A stretch of 64,000 nt of DNA from Larix kaempferi. Its lineage: Eukaryota > Streptophyta > Pinopsida > Pinales > Pinaceae. Every line of letters starts with the position of its first letter. The stretch's first letter is position 1. Position numbers and translations under genes: made by a program. Below are positions 1 to 10,803 of the stretch, piece by piece. The stretch spans positions 53,374,501 through 53,438,500 of the forward strand of contig BSBM01000001.1 in assembly GCA_027924585.1 (NCBI GenBank), written 5' to 3'. Below the pieces are notes generated by a model, which made no database searches, was not told where the DNA came from, and saw only the letters and a program-made list of their open reading frames with translations.

Positions 1-1112
1 CCTCCGGAGCAATTGAACACTAAAATCCAATTGGCCATTATATAAGTTTTGATGACAAGGAACCATACTGCATGTCACAACCTTGATCGACACTTATCCA
101 TTTATATTTTAGGAGTGCCTTCAGAATTTTTGATTCTGAAGGTACTCCCAATAAAGTTGATAAGTTGATTGGTCTAGGGGAATTAACATCAGTCTTCACT
201 TCAATTAAATTGCTTGACTTAGTTTCGTCTTTCCGGTTAATCATTTGTGAATTTCACAATCTTGAAATTAGCAGCTCCTAATCTTTACCATATTGGTCAT
301 CTTTACAAATCCAAAGTCAAGCAAATCCATTACATTGATGATCTCAAACTATTGACTTAATAGAATAATACATCATATATCAAGTTGTCTCTTCAATCTA
401 TGTGTTTGGTCTAATGAGTTACCTATCGTCAAATTAATTTCCTTGTGGCAATCATGAATATTAAAGCTGGTCTCATATCAATTTTACAAGCTCATGATAT
501 TTACATACTTATCCTCATGTGTAGACTCTTGTATTTTTAATGGGATAAGACCTATGAGATGATAAAATGCTTTTCTATGATGCCTAAAGGTAAGGTCGAT
601 GATTCGAGCATAAGTGATTAACATGATCCCCAAAAGATAGTGTTTGTTTTTACGACATTCATAAAAAAAAAAAAATTGAATTCATCACAATGATTTCCTT
701 GATTTTGATTGAATTGATATTATCATGCATTAAAAAAAATCATGGTGTTCACGATATGAAGTGGTGGAGAATTATGTGGTGGAGAATTATGTGGTGGTAA
801 CCACTAACTTATATCTTAAGGGTTTGAAACTTTGGCTATATCTAATGCATCAAGTTGATATGAGAACGTGTCAGCTAGTATTGAAAATATCATACAATCA
901 AAGGTTTGTTTTCTGCATAACCATATCGTTTTGCCACCTGTTGCTTTGCATGGGGAAAATGTCTTGTCCAAATATCATACTTTTGTCATTCCTTTGAGCG
1001 GCATTATTGCACCTTGAGCCTTCTATGAATTTTGATAACCCTTACCAATTCGAAGGGCATCATAACCCTGCCTTCCATGAATGCGTATGTGTGTTTATAG
1101 TACCAGGGTGAA
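1..1112. other. Non-coding, decayed repeat DNA
   Basis: No gene is supported here. The stretch is AT-rich, with short A and T runs near 660 and 730 and an imperfect direct repeat (GTGGTGGAGAATTAT) near 763-795. A 68-codon minus-strand ORF at 38-244 overlaps the hairpin described separately and resembles nothing I recognise. The neighbouring retroelement ORF makes a decayed LTR-element origin likely, but I could not define LTR ends. Confidence 0.4.
112..148. repeat. Perfect-length 16-bp stem hairpin
   Basis: The arms GGAGTGCCTTCAGAAT (112-127) and ATTCTGAAGGTACTCC (133-148) are reverse complements except for one G-T wobble, separated by a 5-nt loop. A very similar hairpin (AGGATGCCTGCAGAAT) occurs at 2905-2940, after the next retroelement ORF. 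Hairpins of this kind are seen in the untranslated parts of some plant retroelements; the function here is unknown. Confidence 0.6.
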
Positions 1113-2777
1113 ATGAAGTCGGTTGGGTTTTTGATTAACCTGCGCGGGCCGAGGATAGACTTATTTCACTTTTCAGTTAAGGTTCTGAAGATCTTTGAGG
1201 TTTGTGTGATAGTTATCATGGCCTCTGTATCTAGATTTGAGCTCATGGGTGATGAGTACTTTGATGCTACTCCTAAATGTCGTGAAATGGTGGTAAGGGC
1301 AGGATGGCTAGGGTTCCTGCAGAAGTTCTCTGGTTTTAATGAAATGGTCTCCAGGGCATTCGCGACTTTGTTTGATGGTGTGAAAGCGCAGATAGGGGAT
1401 ATCGTGTTGGAATTATCAGAGGAATTTATTTCTCGAGCTATAGGTTTTCCCATGGAGGGAGAATGCTGGTATCAGGGTAAGCATTTAAGGAGTGACGATT
1501 GGAAGGAGTTCCTGACTCCAGCTAACCGGCAAGTTGAATATAAGTCTGGTTTCCCGTCTTGACTGCTGAAGAAGAAGTGGCGTTCTATACGGGGGCTTAT
1601 TATCAGGTATGTCACCTGCAAGGGATGATTGTCTCAGACCCAGTTTTATCATGTTCGCCTCTTAATGGTTTTCAAAGAGCATCCTGTGAATATGCCATGT
1701 TATTTCCTTAATAGTTTGCAGAAGATGGCTACCACATATCAAGGTAATGTGGGGAATAAAGAACACATCTTGTTTCATCACGGGATCATCAAGATACTTG
1801 TCTCTTACCAGTTGGGAGAGTTGGGCGATTCATGGGAATCATTTCTTACTTGTAAAATTTTTGGGGAAAATGACAAGTGGCCTCGACAGAGGTCCAAAAC
1901 TAGATGTAGACGGGTTGGGGTGGTATTAGAAGAGTCGGATTTGGAAGAGCAGGGCTCTCAAATTAATCCAGAAAACGAAACACCTGAACTGGGCCAAATC
2001 CCAAGTGACAGTCACCCTAAAGCAGAAGCTGAGATAAACCCTGAGGTACCTTCTGATAGCCCTCGGCCCCAAATGAGTCAATCTGTGACTAATCCACCTT
2101 CTCCAAGTGGCACCCAATTGCACCCACAAACCAATCTCTGTCATGAACTGGCAGATCAAGAAGTTAGCAAAGTGCTGAGTGATCAAGAAATTTTTCGAAC
2201 CACTCGTAGTATGGTTGTTGCACTCTTTGCGCAAAGGGATTTGGTTGCAGAAGATACCCCAGTAGTTGAACTGAGCGATTCCTCCGAGTCACGGCCACAT
2301 CAAGCTCCCATTAGACCCACAATCCTTGACCTCAAGTATGTCTCGACCTCTGAGGATGAAGGTATAAGTGTTTAACGATCTAATCTAATGCCTAATGTAG
2401 AGCAAGAAGTTAACCAGGAGCTGTGTACAGGGCCGAACATGGAACATGTGCATCAACCGGTTGAAATACCCTTGGCTCAGGTTAATTCATCTTTAGAAAC
2501 AGAGCTAAAAGAATCTCAAATTCTTAATACGTTTTCCATGGAAGAGATCGTGAGCTTAAAAGCTGACTTGTCCTCTTGGGTGGATAAATGGAATTCCTTG
2601 AAGGAAAAGAAAACCAAGTACAAGGCTTATGATAAGAAACTTCTGAAAAAAAATAAACAGTTAGTCAAACAAAACAAAATTGCAAAGACAAGGGTTGTGA
2701 GGTTTAAAGCCAAACTGAAAGAAGCTAGGCGGGTGGTCCTGGTTCGAGTCTCTATTGAGTCATCCCCAAAATCATGA
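1113..2777 (+). pseudogene. Degenerate retroelement-associated ORF (gag-like / coiled-coil)
   Basis: The product is unassigned. One reading frame runs through 1113-2777 with stops at 1560, 1626 and 2373. Between about 1557 and 1645 the natural reading moves into another frame (VLTAEEEVAFYTGAYYQ) and then returns, so two compensating indels are likely. The N-terminal part (from MASVSRFELMGDEYFDATP, ATG near 1218) is globular. The middle is Pro/Ser/Glu-rich and acidic. The C-terminal part (2480-2777) is Lys/Glu-rich and predicted coiled coil. This layout of globular head, low-complexity linker and coiled coil resembles ORFs repeated in large plant genomes and attached to LTR elements. It is followed by a hairpin and an LTR-like region with a TATA box. 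Assignment to a retroelement is inference; a host gene relic is the alternative. Confidence 0.45.
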
Positions 2778-2904
2778 TGCTTTTTAATATGAGGTTCATT
2801 TTGATTTTATGGTTTTTTTTTAATGATCAGGTGACATTAAATCGGATTAATATAGGTCAGCAAATACGACCATTTTGTTATTTTAATACAGAGTTATTTT
2901 TATG

Positions 2905-2940
2905 AGGATGCCTGCAGAATTAAAATTCTGCAAACATCCT
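2905..2940. repeat. Hairpin downstream of the 1113-2777 ORF
   Basis: The arms AGGATGCCTGCAGAAT (2905-2920) and ATTCTGCAAACATCCT (2925-2940) pair over 14 of 16 positions with a 4-nt loop. It resembles the 112-148 hairpin in both arm sequence and size, although flanking sequence is not shared. Confidence 0.55.
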
Positions 2941-4619
2941 ATTCATTATACATTTGTATTAATCATTTGTTGGTATTTGTTTACAATTTGCTAACTAATT
3001 TGTTTGATAAAATCCAGGTGTCGTGCGATTTTGGAATTGGAGGTCGATCTCATTGCTTCATTTTTGGGAGTTTGTTTTGTTGAGACTTACCTGTTGAAGA
3101 TGCTTTACACACGCAGCTGATTTCTTTTACGATTGTTGGCATCATATCCCATTTTTGCGCAAGCGGTTGATGGTGATCAAGGCGAAATATCTCATGTCCA
3201 GGAATAACGATACTGGAGTTTATCCAGTAAGTTATGAGTTATCTTTCGCGTTATTCCAATCTAGGTGTCATCAGGTGGCATACATTAGAATTACATCTGA
3301 AGCAGTGTCAAGTGATATTTTTATCATTGTATATTTGGATAAGAATCCACGTAGTTCCAGAAAAATAGAACGGTTAGGAAGTTAGAAGTTCATTTCCTTT
3401 TCTATATAAACAATCCCAAAACTTTGTACAGGGGTTCAATTTCTAAGACATTGGAGAGCCTTTATTATACAACAGTACTTTTTATTCTGTTTACACAGAC
3501 TATCTCATGAACTTCTTTTGATGATTGTCAAATGTGCCAGGATACTGAAACCTTAGCTAAGTTTTGGATATCAATACTGTGTGATTTATCTTTCCCTTGT
3601 TATCTTGTTTTTCATATATAAATATATTTATATTGTATGTGGAATGTTTTGTGAGAAATTCGAATGTTTATGTTCACCTAAATCATAAATTGATTTGCCT
3701 TCTTATTGATATCGAAGAACTTTTTCATGATGTCAATAGTTGTTAATCAAGTTTTTCTAATTATCTAATTTGCAGATCGATCTTGTTCCAATTGCAAGTT
3801 AGTTTAATTATATTTCCATGTTTCAGAATGACATATCCAGTTAGTGAATTTTGGCTTTAGTTTTAAATTCTTATATATAAATTATTTTGAAATAGTTCTG
3901 TTTTATCTGTTGTGAAGTAATTTAAATTCATTTTTTATAGTTTGGTATGTTTCTTACTAAGCTTTAATTAGTGAATATTTTCCTTGTTTCAGACTTTTAG
4001 TCAAATAAGTTAATATTTGCTCTTGGCCGAGATAGGAATGCTGACTTAGATAGGTTAGTATTACTTGGCTTATCATAGAGTAATCTTTGGAATTAATAAC
4101 TTTGTTATTTAGTTTATAGATAGTCTTTAGGATTAGGTCATAAGTAGTTTAAGTTTTTTTTATAGTTGGTAACAGGTAGTTTCTTTTTGAGATTCATTCA
4201 CCTTGGGAGACTCTCTATCTTTGAGAGCACAAAACACAGGTAGCGGGGCCTTAAATCCTGTGAGAAACAGTTATTCCAAACACATGCAAAACTCTACTAA
4301 GTTGAGTGTGTGGACTGTTTTTCTCTAGTTGGCCTAAGACAGTTCTTCTGGCCAACATGACTATAGAACTCTTCTAGTTAGTCATATCATCAATCAAGGT
4401 AAGAGACATAATATGCATAAACCCTAGATTACTCAAACTTGTAACTTCATGAGTAATCATTATCAATCATACAAAAGTATAAGACCTTTGATATAGGAAA
4501 AACATACCTGGTCATCATATTTGCTAGTTATGTCTATCAATGTTTTCTTGTTCTCTTCAATGACCTGCATAACTCATAAGTTAACTTTTGCAAAACCAAA
4601 TTATACATACCTCTATGTG
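2941..4619 (+). other. AT-rich non-coding stretch, LTR-like in part
   Basis: No convincing gene is present. A good TATA box (TATATAAA, 3403-3410) is followed by a C-rich initiator-like tract and a short leader, as in plant LTR promoters, and lies about 600 bp after the degenerate ORF. I could not pair it with a second LTR. From 4190 to 4619 the sequence is moderately GC-balanced and unassigned; it may belong to the truncated Copia element that follows on the minus strand. Confidence 0.3.
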
Positions 4620-5961
4620 ATCCATGACTATGGATGAATCTTTGTCTTCATGTCACCATAGCATGTTCAGATTGTCCCTTCAATTTGTACAATCCTCCCT
4701 CTTGCTCTCCAATTACTACTACATCATCTATGGTCTTACCCTTTGGCCATCTACAAATGCAACCTTCATGACTTTTGCATCCAATGCAGATATGGAGAGT
4801 AGGTTCTTCTCAAGCCCAGGTACATATAGAGCATCTTTCATCTTCAAAGACTTCCCAGAGTCTAGGTTGTAGGAGGCTTCACCACTTCCTTTGATAGGAT
4901 ATTGATAGTCATCCCCAAGTTTCACCTTATGGCGTGACTCATGTTCAGATAGATTTGCAAAAGATTCTTTAACCCTAGTCATGTGTTTGGAAGCCCCACT
5001 ATCAATAAGCCAATCATTACATCCATGAAAGATAGTACCTATGAGAGCAGAGATTAGAACATATTCATCTTCACTAGATGAGTCATCACTTTCTGCTCTA
5101 GCCTTCTTCTTGGGAGGTCCATCATCCTCAGCCGCATGAGCATGATATCTCTTATTGTTTCCTTTCTTCTTTTTGTTGAATTTGTTGTCCCTTTTGTTCT
5201 TGGGACAATCTGCAGCAAAGTGTACCTTCTCGTTACATGTGAAGCATCTCATATCTTTCCTATTCTTTTGATAGGTGTGAGGGGATTTATTGTAATGAGA
5301 GTGCTCCTTCTTAGGCTTGCTTCTTTTGGTGTGAGTTGTGAGAGCTTGATCTTCATTTCCCATCTTTTCTTCTCGGGCTACATGCCTAGCCTCTTCTTGT
5401 GAACATTCATCCCACAGTCTACTGAAGGATATCAACTTCCTTCTTGCACAAATTCCTTGAATGAAGGAATCCCATGACCTAGGTAGGCCATTCAGAGTGG
5501 TCATGACAATTTCACCATTCTCCACCAATTCATCCATAGCTTCAAGTTGTTCCTTGATCTGAGAGATCTTTGGAGAAATAGGATTGAATGGTCTCTCCAT
5601 TCTGAAGCTTTACTCCTTTCAATTGATTCCGTAGAGTCATCTTCCGATTTATGTACTTTCCTTCAAATAGCTTGGTCAAAGAATCAAACATCTCCTTGGG
5701 TGTCTTCAGGGATGACACATGTGGTATGAGATGGTCTTTGATGGAATTAGCAATGATTCTCTTTGCCTTGACCAAGTTCTTCTTATGCAATTCCTTAGCC
5801 TCTTCATCTTCTGGGACATGGATTTCTTCTTTTATGTATGAGTCCAACTCATTCTCTTCCAGGATTAACCCAATCCTATACTTCCAGGCTCGGAAGTTAT
5901 CAACCCCTTCAAGCTTATCCTCAAGCTTGGTGTGGTGAGACATCTTTAAAGAGTACTTCAA
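4620..5961 (-). pseudogene. Copia Gag-protease polyprotein, frameshifted
   Basis: The Gag part starts at MKYSLKMSHHTKLEDKL (5961) and shows the UBN2 / Copia-type gag domain that packages element RNA. Near 5580 the frame shifts and reading continues as ISQIKEQLEAMDELVENG. A CCHC zinc knuckle (CFTCNEKVHFAADC, around 5210-5250) has the CX2CX4HX4C spacing. A Lys-rich stretch follows, then an acidic stretch, then the retropepsin active site (WLIDSGASKHMT, around 4975-5015). After VDGQRV near 4735 there is another frameshift; a short piece of the following region (GGLYKLKGQSEHAMVT) can be read before a stop. Integrase and later domains are absent. Both frameshifts mean no intact polyprotein is made. 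Confidence 0.85.
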
Positions 5962-6506
5962 ATGGAAATAGAAGAGATTTAGGTCTTACCACTTGATTTG
6001 CTGAAAACTGGATTTGGTCCCAGATTAGGGTTTGTCAGAGAAACCCTAAAAATTCAAAATGTGAATTTCAAATTTCTGAAAGGATAGAAAGATGTGACTT
6101 GATGAGCTGATCAGCTTGGTATATTCAGAATTTGAGATCTGCAAAGTTTCACCCTTCAGAAATTCCTTTTAGTCTTCCCGGATTCACTAGGGAGGACCCT
6201 GAATTAGGGTTTGCGTTTTCCAGAGCTTCACCCAACCAAAAATCTCGATCCAAAGCTCTACACTTCGATTTTTCCAAGGATCTTCCAGCTATGTCCTCAG
6301 AATTCAGAAAATCCTATTTTTATGGAAACCCTAAATTTTAAGGCCAAAAATGAAAGTGCCTAGAATTGAATTCTGATTGGACAGAAAGATTCTCCTTGAT
6401 GAGTAGAGTCAATCTACCTTACTGCTTTTCCAAAATCTGTGGAGAGAAACCCAATAAATAAGAAACCCTAGTTTCCACCACTGCACAATGTCTTGTTCTC
6501 ACGTTA

Positions 6507-6518
6507 GCTCTGATACCA
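6507..6518 (-). other. Primer-binding site (tRNA-iMet)
   Basis: On the minus strand this reads TGGTATCAGAGC, the complement of the 3' end of plant initiator tRNA-Met. It abuts the inner end of the LTR at 6519 directly, fixing both element orientation and LTR boundary. Confidence 0.9.
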
Positions 6519-7089
6519 TGTTAATTTTTGAGCATTAATTCAATATACTCTAGGATCTTTAGTGAGATAATAACATGTACAACATATTAAGTATAACAAT
6601 GCATATCAATCACACCAAGCAATCACATGAGACAATAGACACACAGAGTTTCACTGGGGAAAACCATAAAGGTGAAAAATCCCACAACTTGCTTAGAGAT
6701 AGAAAGAGCAATGATACAACCAAAGTACAAGAGATAGTCTTCTCCTAGCAGCTGATCCTCCTCCTCACATGTGCGCCACTTTCCGAGTGATGGAAGAGTG
6801 AGTAATGAGATGATCAAATAGAGATCTCCCAATCTCTATTTATACTTGTCATGTCCTGCCCAATAAACCAGTGGGGATGACTTGTGTAACTTAGCCTAAT
6901 AACCCATGGTTACATTAATCCAGGCCGACCCCTTACTAGGTGGTCTAATAACCCATCATCAAGTTACAACACTTGCGACACTTGTCAATACAAATGACAA
7001 CACTTCCGTATAGAGGAATAATACATCTCTATAGGAGTACAATAAAATACATAGATGAAATATATTCCGAAGTTACATATACGTCAACA
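6519..7089 (-). repeat. 5' LTR of the Copia fragment (571 bp)
   Basis: The LTR starts TGTTAA and ends TCAACA on the plus strand, an inverted-repeat TG...CA pair. It lies directly against the primer-binding site. A TATA box is present on the minus strand at 6837-6845. No second copy lies in the window. Confidence 0.85.
6837..6845 (-). promoter_or_regulatory. LTR TATA box
   Basis: The minus strand reads GTATAAATAG inside the Copia LTR, about 320 bp before its inner end. This is the expected place for the U3 promoter driving the element transcript. Confidence 0.6.
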
Positions 7090-7729
7090 AAGGGGTGTAA
7101 GGGGTTTTAAGCATTACCAAGTCTAAAAAAGTTATAACACAAGTATAACTAGTGACATGATTAGCATCGGGTTTGATACAAATTTCATGTTGATGATAAG
7201 GTATGGTTGCACTTGTAAAAGAGTGACTCATAGGCCCCCATTAGAAGCTTAGATAATTTTTGTATGGGAATTACAGCATCATCAAGGATATGGGTGAGAA
7301 TTATTTTGAATTGTGTATTCCACCTTTTATTGGCTCACACTATATAATTTTTAATGTGGATTTTATTCAACCATCTTTTTTACCTCTGATGGACACCTTA
7401 AAAGCCGCAAAGAAATCATCCCTACACAAATCAAACCTTACTACATTGAGCAGGCTCTAGTTGACGTAATCATGCACACCAAGATGAAGGTAACCCACTA
7501 ATAGAACCTATATCTCTATTATCTTTTCAAAGCAGAGAAGCTTCTTCACTAGGGTAACTGGTTCACTAGGAACTAGATTTGATAGAAGTTTCCCCATCTG
7601 ATAGAGGAAACTGAATATGGTGACTTCTTCTTTTCAAAGGATGGCACTTACATAAGAATGTATGGAGGCACAAAACCCCCCTATATCCTACCAAACTACG
7701 CCACGGACTATATAGTTCATTAGGAAGTC
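7090..7729 (+). pseudogene. Broken 5' part of the coiled-coil ORF
   Basis: Coding-like pieces appear in shifting frames: MGENYFELCIPPFIGSHY near 7290, PTQIKPYYIEQALVDVIM near 7420-7480, and YGDFFFSKDGTYIRMYGG near 7615-7665, leading into the 766-codon frame. Stops and frameshifts separate them. They suggest the original protein was at least 150 residues longer at its N terminus. Confidence 0.4.
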
Positions 7730-10030
7730 GTGCGACAAGTTTTCCTAGATGGAATTGGTAGTGTAATGAATAAAGCAAACAAAGCCACATTTCCTCCTTT
7801 GCCCTTCTATTTGGGAGCTTATAAATTTTCCAAGATCGCGTCAGCAGAAGATTTTATAGCAGAGCTAACAAGTTTTCATTTTGGACAAAGAATATATCAG
7901 AGAAATGATAGACGAGGCAAGGTTGCCCAGCATTTCAAAGTTGTACATGGTCATTTCGAGTATGCCCACTATTATGATTCTGAGGAAGAGACATACTGGG
8001 GAATCAACAACATGACTGAGTTGCTAATTTGGAAAAATAGCAAAAGTGAACCTAGCTCCAGTTCCAATGCTCCCAAGGGATCAAAACATCATCAAGGTAA
8101 AGAAGCCTTAGGAGCAACTGATAATTTCTCAACAGAAGAACAAATACTTCTGCAACAAGTTGAGCAGATCAAAAAATGGATCGAGGAAAAGGCAAGGAAA
8201 GCACAAGACGTTAAACTTAGAGAGGAAGAAGCCCAGAAAGTTCAAGAAGCTCAGGATGAAACCCATACAATTCAAGAGGGAGAAACAACTAAGCAAGAGA
8301 TAGCTGCCAAGCAACAAGAAAATGAAAGATTAAGAAAGGAAGCAGAAGAAGAGGCACTGAAAAGGGTTGAAGAAGAAGCCCAGAAAGTTCAAGAAGATAA
8401 GTATGAAGCCCGTAGAATTCAGCAGGAAGAACAAACAAGGCTACAAGAAGCTGCCAAGCAACAAGAAAATGAAACATTGAAAAAGGAAGCAGAAGAAGAG
8501 GCACTGAAAAAGGCTGAAGAAGAGAAAATACAAAAGGAAGACGCTGGTTCTATGAGTCCAAACATACAAGACATCGACATGAACATCCCTATTGAGAATC
8601 TTCCACTTGTTCCTTTCACACCATCTAAGGGTAGCAAGGTGACCACATATGATAGGTTTGCTTTCAATCAGAAAAGGAAATCCATCGTCAAGGAAACCAT
8701 TACAAGTATCAAAAGGCCTTGTCAGGCAGATGTCATCACCAGACATGAGAGTACTGTCATGAAGGGTACCCAGAATGACCCTGCCTTCATGGCATCTGTT
8801 TCTGTGTCCGTTGTTCTCGCAACTACTGACAATGTCAACATATTGGAAGACAAATTGACAGAAGAAAAGGAGAAAACCCGCCAGCTGCAAGAAGCCTTAG
8901 TCAATGAGAAAAATTATACAAATTTAATGATTAAAAAGAATGATGCTCTTATGTCTCAAAATAATAGGAAAATTCAACATCTGGAAGTTGAAATGAGAGC
9001 TTTGTCAATCCAAGCAAGAGCATCAAAGGTAGAAAAAAGACAACTTGAAGATAGGAACCTGAAGCTGGAATCCAAGAAACTTGATTTCATCCAGCAGATT
9101 GACGAGTTAAAAGAAAATATTGCAAAACTAGAGAAACGCAGGGAACTTCTAGAGCATCAACTGCAGTTTGCAAACAACAAAGTAGGTGACATGACCCCTT
9201 TTCATGAACAAGCTTGTGAAATATTGACAAGGACCTGTGATTTCCAGACACTGATATCAAAACAAATCTACAAATTGAAAGCAATGATGGCCAGAATGAA
9301 ACAAATTAGTGCCAAAACCAACAAGATCAGAAAGAAACACACTCGTATTGTTGGAGATATTAACAAGCACATTGAATGGAGAAAAGGGAAATCAGGATTC
9401 CCAAAAACTCTCCCCCTTAAGTCTGTTTCTGAATACATAGCGGATATACGCACTTTGACCTATTCTAAAGATTGCGGAGTAAAGTTGAACACTATGACCT
9501 TACATACCTATGAACAATGTAAGAACTTGTACCTCAAAATACGAGCTACTCATGAGTCTTGCAAAATGATCATGCCCCAAAGTATAGAAGATTTTCCAGA
9601 TAAAACACAACACTTATCTGAGATAAGAAAAAACTTGCAAGAGGAAACTGACTATGTGAAGAAGCTAGACGCTTTAACCCCAGAGGACCTGCACCAGTTC
9701 ATCGGCAGAGCCTCCATTCATGCAGACCTCCTCGAAAAAAGTCATCAAGCTACAATGAAAGAAATACTCATCCTTGAGGAAGAGCTTGTTAAACAAGAAG
9801 TGTCCTTCAGATTTTTGGTTCCCTTAGTTGGAAACATTATTATAAGAGATGCAAATCAGTGGATAAGTTATATAGAAGAGGAAGAGAGGAAACTAGCAGC
9901 ATCACAAGCCCCATTAGAAGCATCAATTGCTCCACTAATATCAGTAACTCCAGTAGCCTCACTATCAGAATCAACAATACCAGCAGCCATAGAGGTGCCT
10001 AAATCCCCAGAAGCACCAACCCAAGGATGA
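7730..10030 (+). CDS. Long coiled-coil ORF, retroelement-associated, unknown function
   Basis: An open frame of 766 codons ends at TGA 10028-10030. The 5' end is not a true start: codon 7730 is GTG and a TAG lies three codons upstream (7721-7723). The first ATG is at 7766, and related coding sequence (PPYILPNYATDYIVH) can be read upstream in the same frame. The N-terminal about 110 residues are globular. Residues 140-280 are a Glu/Lys/Gln-rich helix with two near copies of a block containing AKQQENE and EAEEEALK. Residues 370-490 are a second long coiled coil. A mixed globular/helical part follows, and the tail is Ala/Pro/Ser-rich. No gag, protease or polymerase motif is present. The pattern fits an accessory or structural ORF of a non-autonomous LTR element; a host pseudogene is the alternative. 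Confidence 0.55.
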   Translation: MRQVFLDGIGSVMNKANKATFPPLPFYLGAYKFSKIASAEDFIAELTSFHFGQRIYQRNDRRGKVAQHFKVVHGHFEYAHYYDSEEETYWGINNMTELLIWKNSKSEPSSSSNAPKGSKHHQGKEALGATDNFSTEEQILLQQVEQIKKWIEEKARKAQDVKLREEEAQKVQEAQDETHTIQEGETTKQEIAAKQQENERLRKEAEEEALKRVEEEAQKVQEDKYEARRIQQEEQTRLQEAAKQQENETLKKEAEEEALKKAEEEKIQKEDAGSMSPNIQDIDMNIPIENLPLVPFTPSKGSKVTTYDRFAFNQKRKSIVKETITSIKRPCQADVITRHESTVMKGTQNDPAFMASVSVSVVLATTDNVNILEDKLTEEKEKTRQLQEALVNEKNYTNLMIKKNDALMSQNNRKIQHLEVEMRALSIQARASKVEKRQLEDRNLKLESKKLDFIQQIDELKENIAKLEKRRELLEHQLQFANNKVGDMTPFHEQACEILTRTCDFQTLISKQIYKLKAMMARMKQISAKTNKIRKKHTRIVGDINKHIEWRKGKSGFPKTLPLKSVSEYIADIRTLTYSKDCGVKLNTMTLHTYEQCKNLYLKIRATHESCKMIMPQSIEDFPDKTQHLSEIRKNLQEETDYVKKLDALTPEDLHQFIGRASIHADLLEKSHQATMKEILILEEELVKQEVSFRFLVPLVGNIIIRDANQWISYIEEEERKLAASQAPLEASIAPLISVTPVASLSESTIPAAIEVPKSPEAPTQG

Positions 10031-10677
10031 AGTACTTTGACCACATTTTGAAAAATCCAATGCACCCTTCTAAGTTTCTAATTTTGATTTTATACTTTGG
10101 GACATCAATAGAACATTCTAAAGTTATTTCTCGTTGTTTTGTAAATAATTTGGATATTTATCCTTTTTGTAAAATAGCCATTTTGTAAAGCTATATATAG
10201 CTAGGTTAGCAAGAAGGACTTTTGGCAAATGAAATAATGTTCCTCTTATGTAAAAGAACTAGTTGCGCTACATGAATGGAGAAAACAATTTTGGCCTGTG
10301 AATGTTGATGCATTCTTTGTATGGAGTTATCATGGATGTTTTTGGAACAATTTTAGCAATTTTCATCTATATTCAATGAGATCTTTCCTATCTTATATGA
10401 ATTAATTCTATGTTGTGAATCATTTCATTTTTTTTGGGAAACTTTATGTGCCTCATGAGTAATGAAATACTGTAATTAAAATCAAAGTTATCAAAGCTCT
10501 GCTCCTTTCAACAATAGGTTTATTTAAGTTAAATAGCTTAGAACATATTTTTTAATTGCATGCATTTAGATTAAGGCACTTGCATAGCATTCTTTAATAC
10601 AAAATTACATAAACATTGGATCAGCCCGCAACCAATAAAATAAACAAATCTTTAAAGCTTACACGGTGGCCGGACCG
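10031..10677 (+). other. 3' flank of the coiled-coil ORF, LTR-like
   Basis: No gene is seen. A TATA-like run (TATATATA, 10192-10199) lies about 160 bp after the stop codon, followed by sequence with the feel of an LTR R/U5 region. I could not identify LTR termini or a polypurine tract with confidence, so the retroelement interpretation is inference. Confidence 0.3.
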
Positions 10678-10803
10678 TTAACGAGTCAGATTCCTCACAA
10701 CAAACAGTGAGCAATCTAATTGGGATTGCTTCTCGGGGAGAATCCCTTGCTGCTTGATGTACGCATTTCGAGGCATCAGCAGAACATCATCTTCTACCAC
10801 AAC
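10678..10803 (-). pseudogene. Possible terminal exon of an unknown gene (fragment)
   Basis: On the minus strand an open stretch of 41 codons plus TAA follows an AG acceptor (10805-10804) and reads VVVEDDVLLMPRNAYIKQQG, then further ordinary-composition protein, to NLTR-stop. A donor-like AAG/GTATGA lies upstream at about 10920. The putative preceding exon has a stop in the joining phase, so an intact gene is not supported. It could be a captured gene fragment or a decayed host exon. I do not recognise the protein. Confidence 0.25.

Larger units (their letters stand above)
4620..7089 (-). mobile_element. Ty1/Copia LTR retrotransposon, 5' fragment
   Basis: Read on the minus strand, the order is LTR (7089-6519), primer-binding site (6518-6507), leader, gag with zinc knuckle, and protease, then homology fades near 4620. 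Integrase, reverse transcriptase, RNase H and the 3' LTR are not seen, so the element is truncated in its 3' half. The frame is broken near 5580 and again near 4730. Gag and protease are recognisable, but nothing here can be autonomous. Confidence 0.85.

Noticed and set aside
7730-7765. Start codon of the 766-codon ORF at 7730
   Set aside because: Codon 7730 is GTG; coding-like sequence continues upstream to a TAG at 7721 and beyond, so this is an open-frame edge rather than a start.
8129-8904. Several minus-strand ORFs of 60-149 codons rich in Phe, Leu and Cys
   Set aside because: They are antisense shadows of the Glu/Lys-rich coiled-coil ORF.
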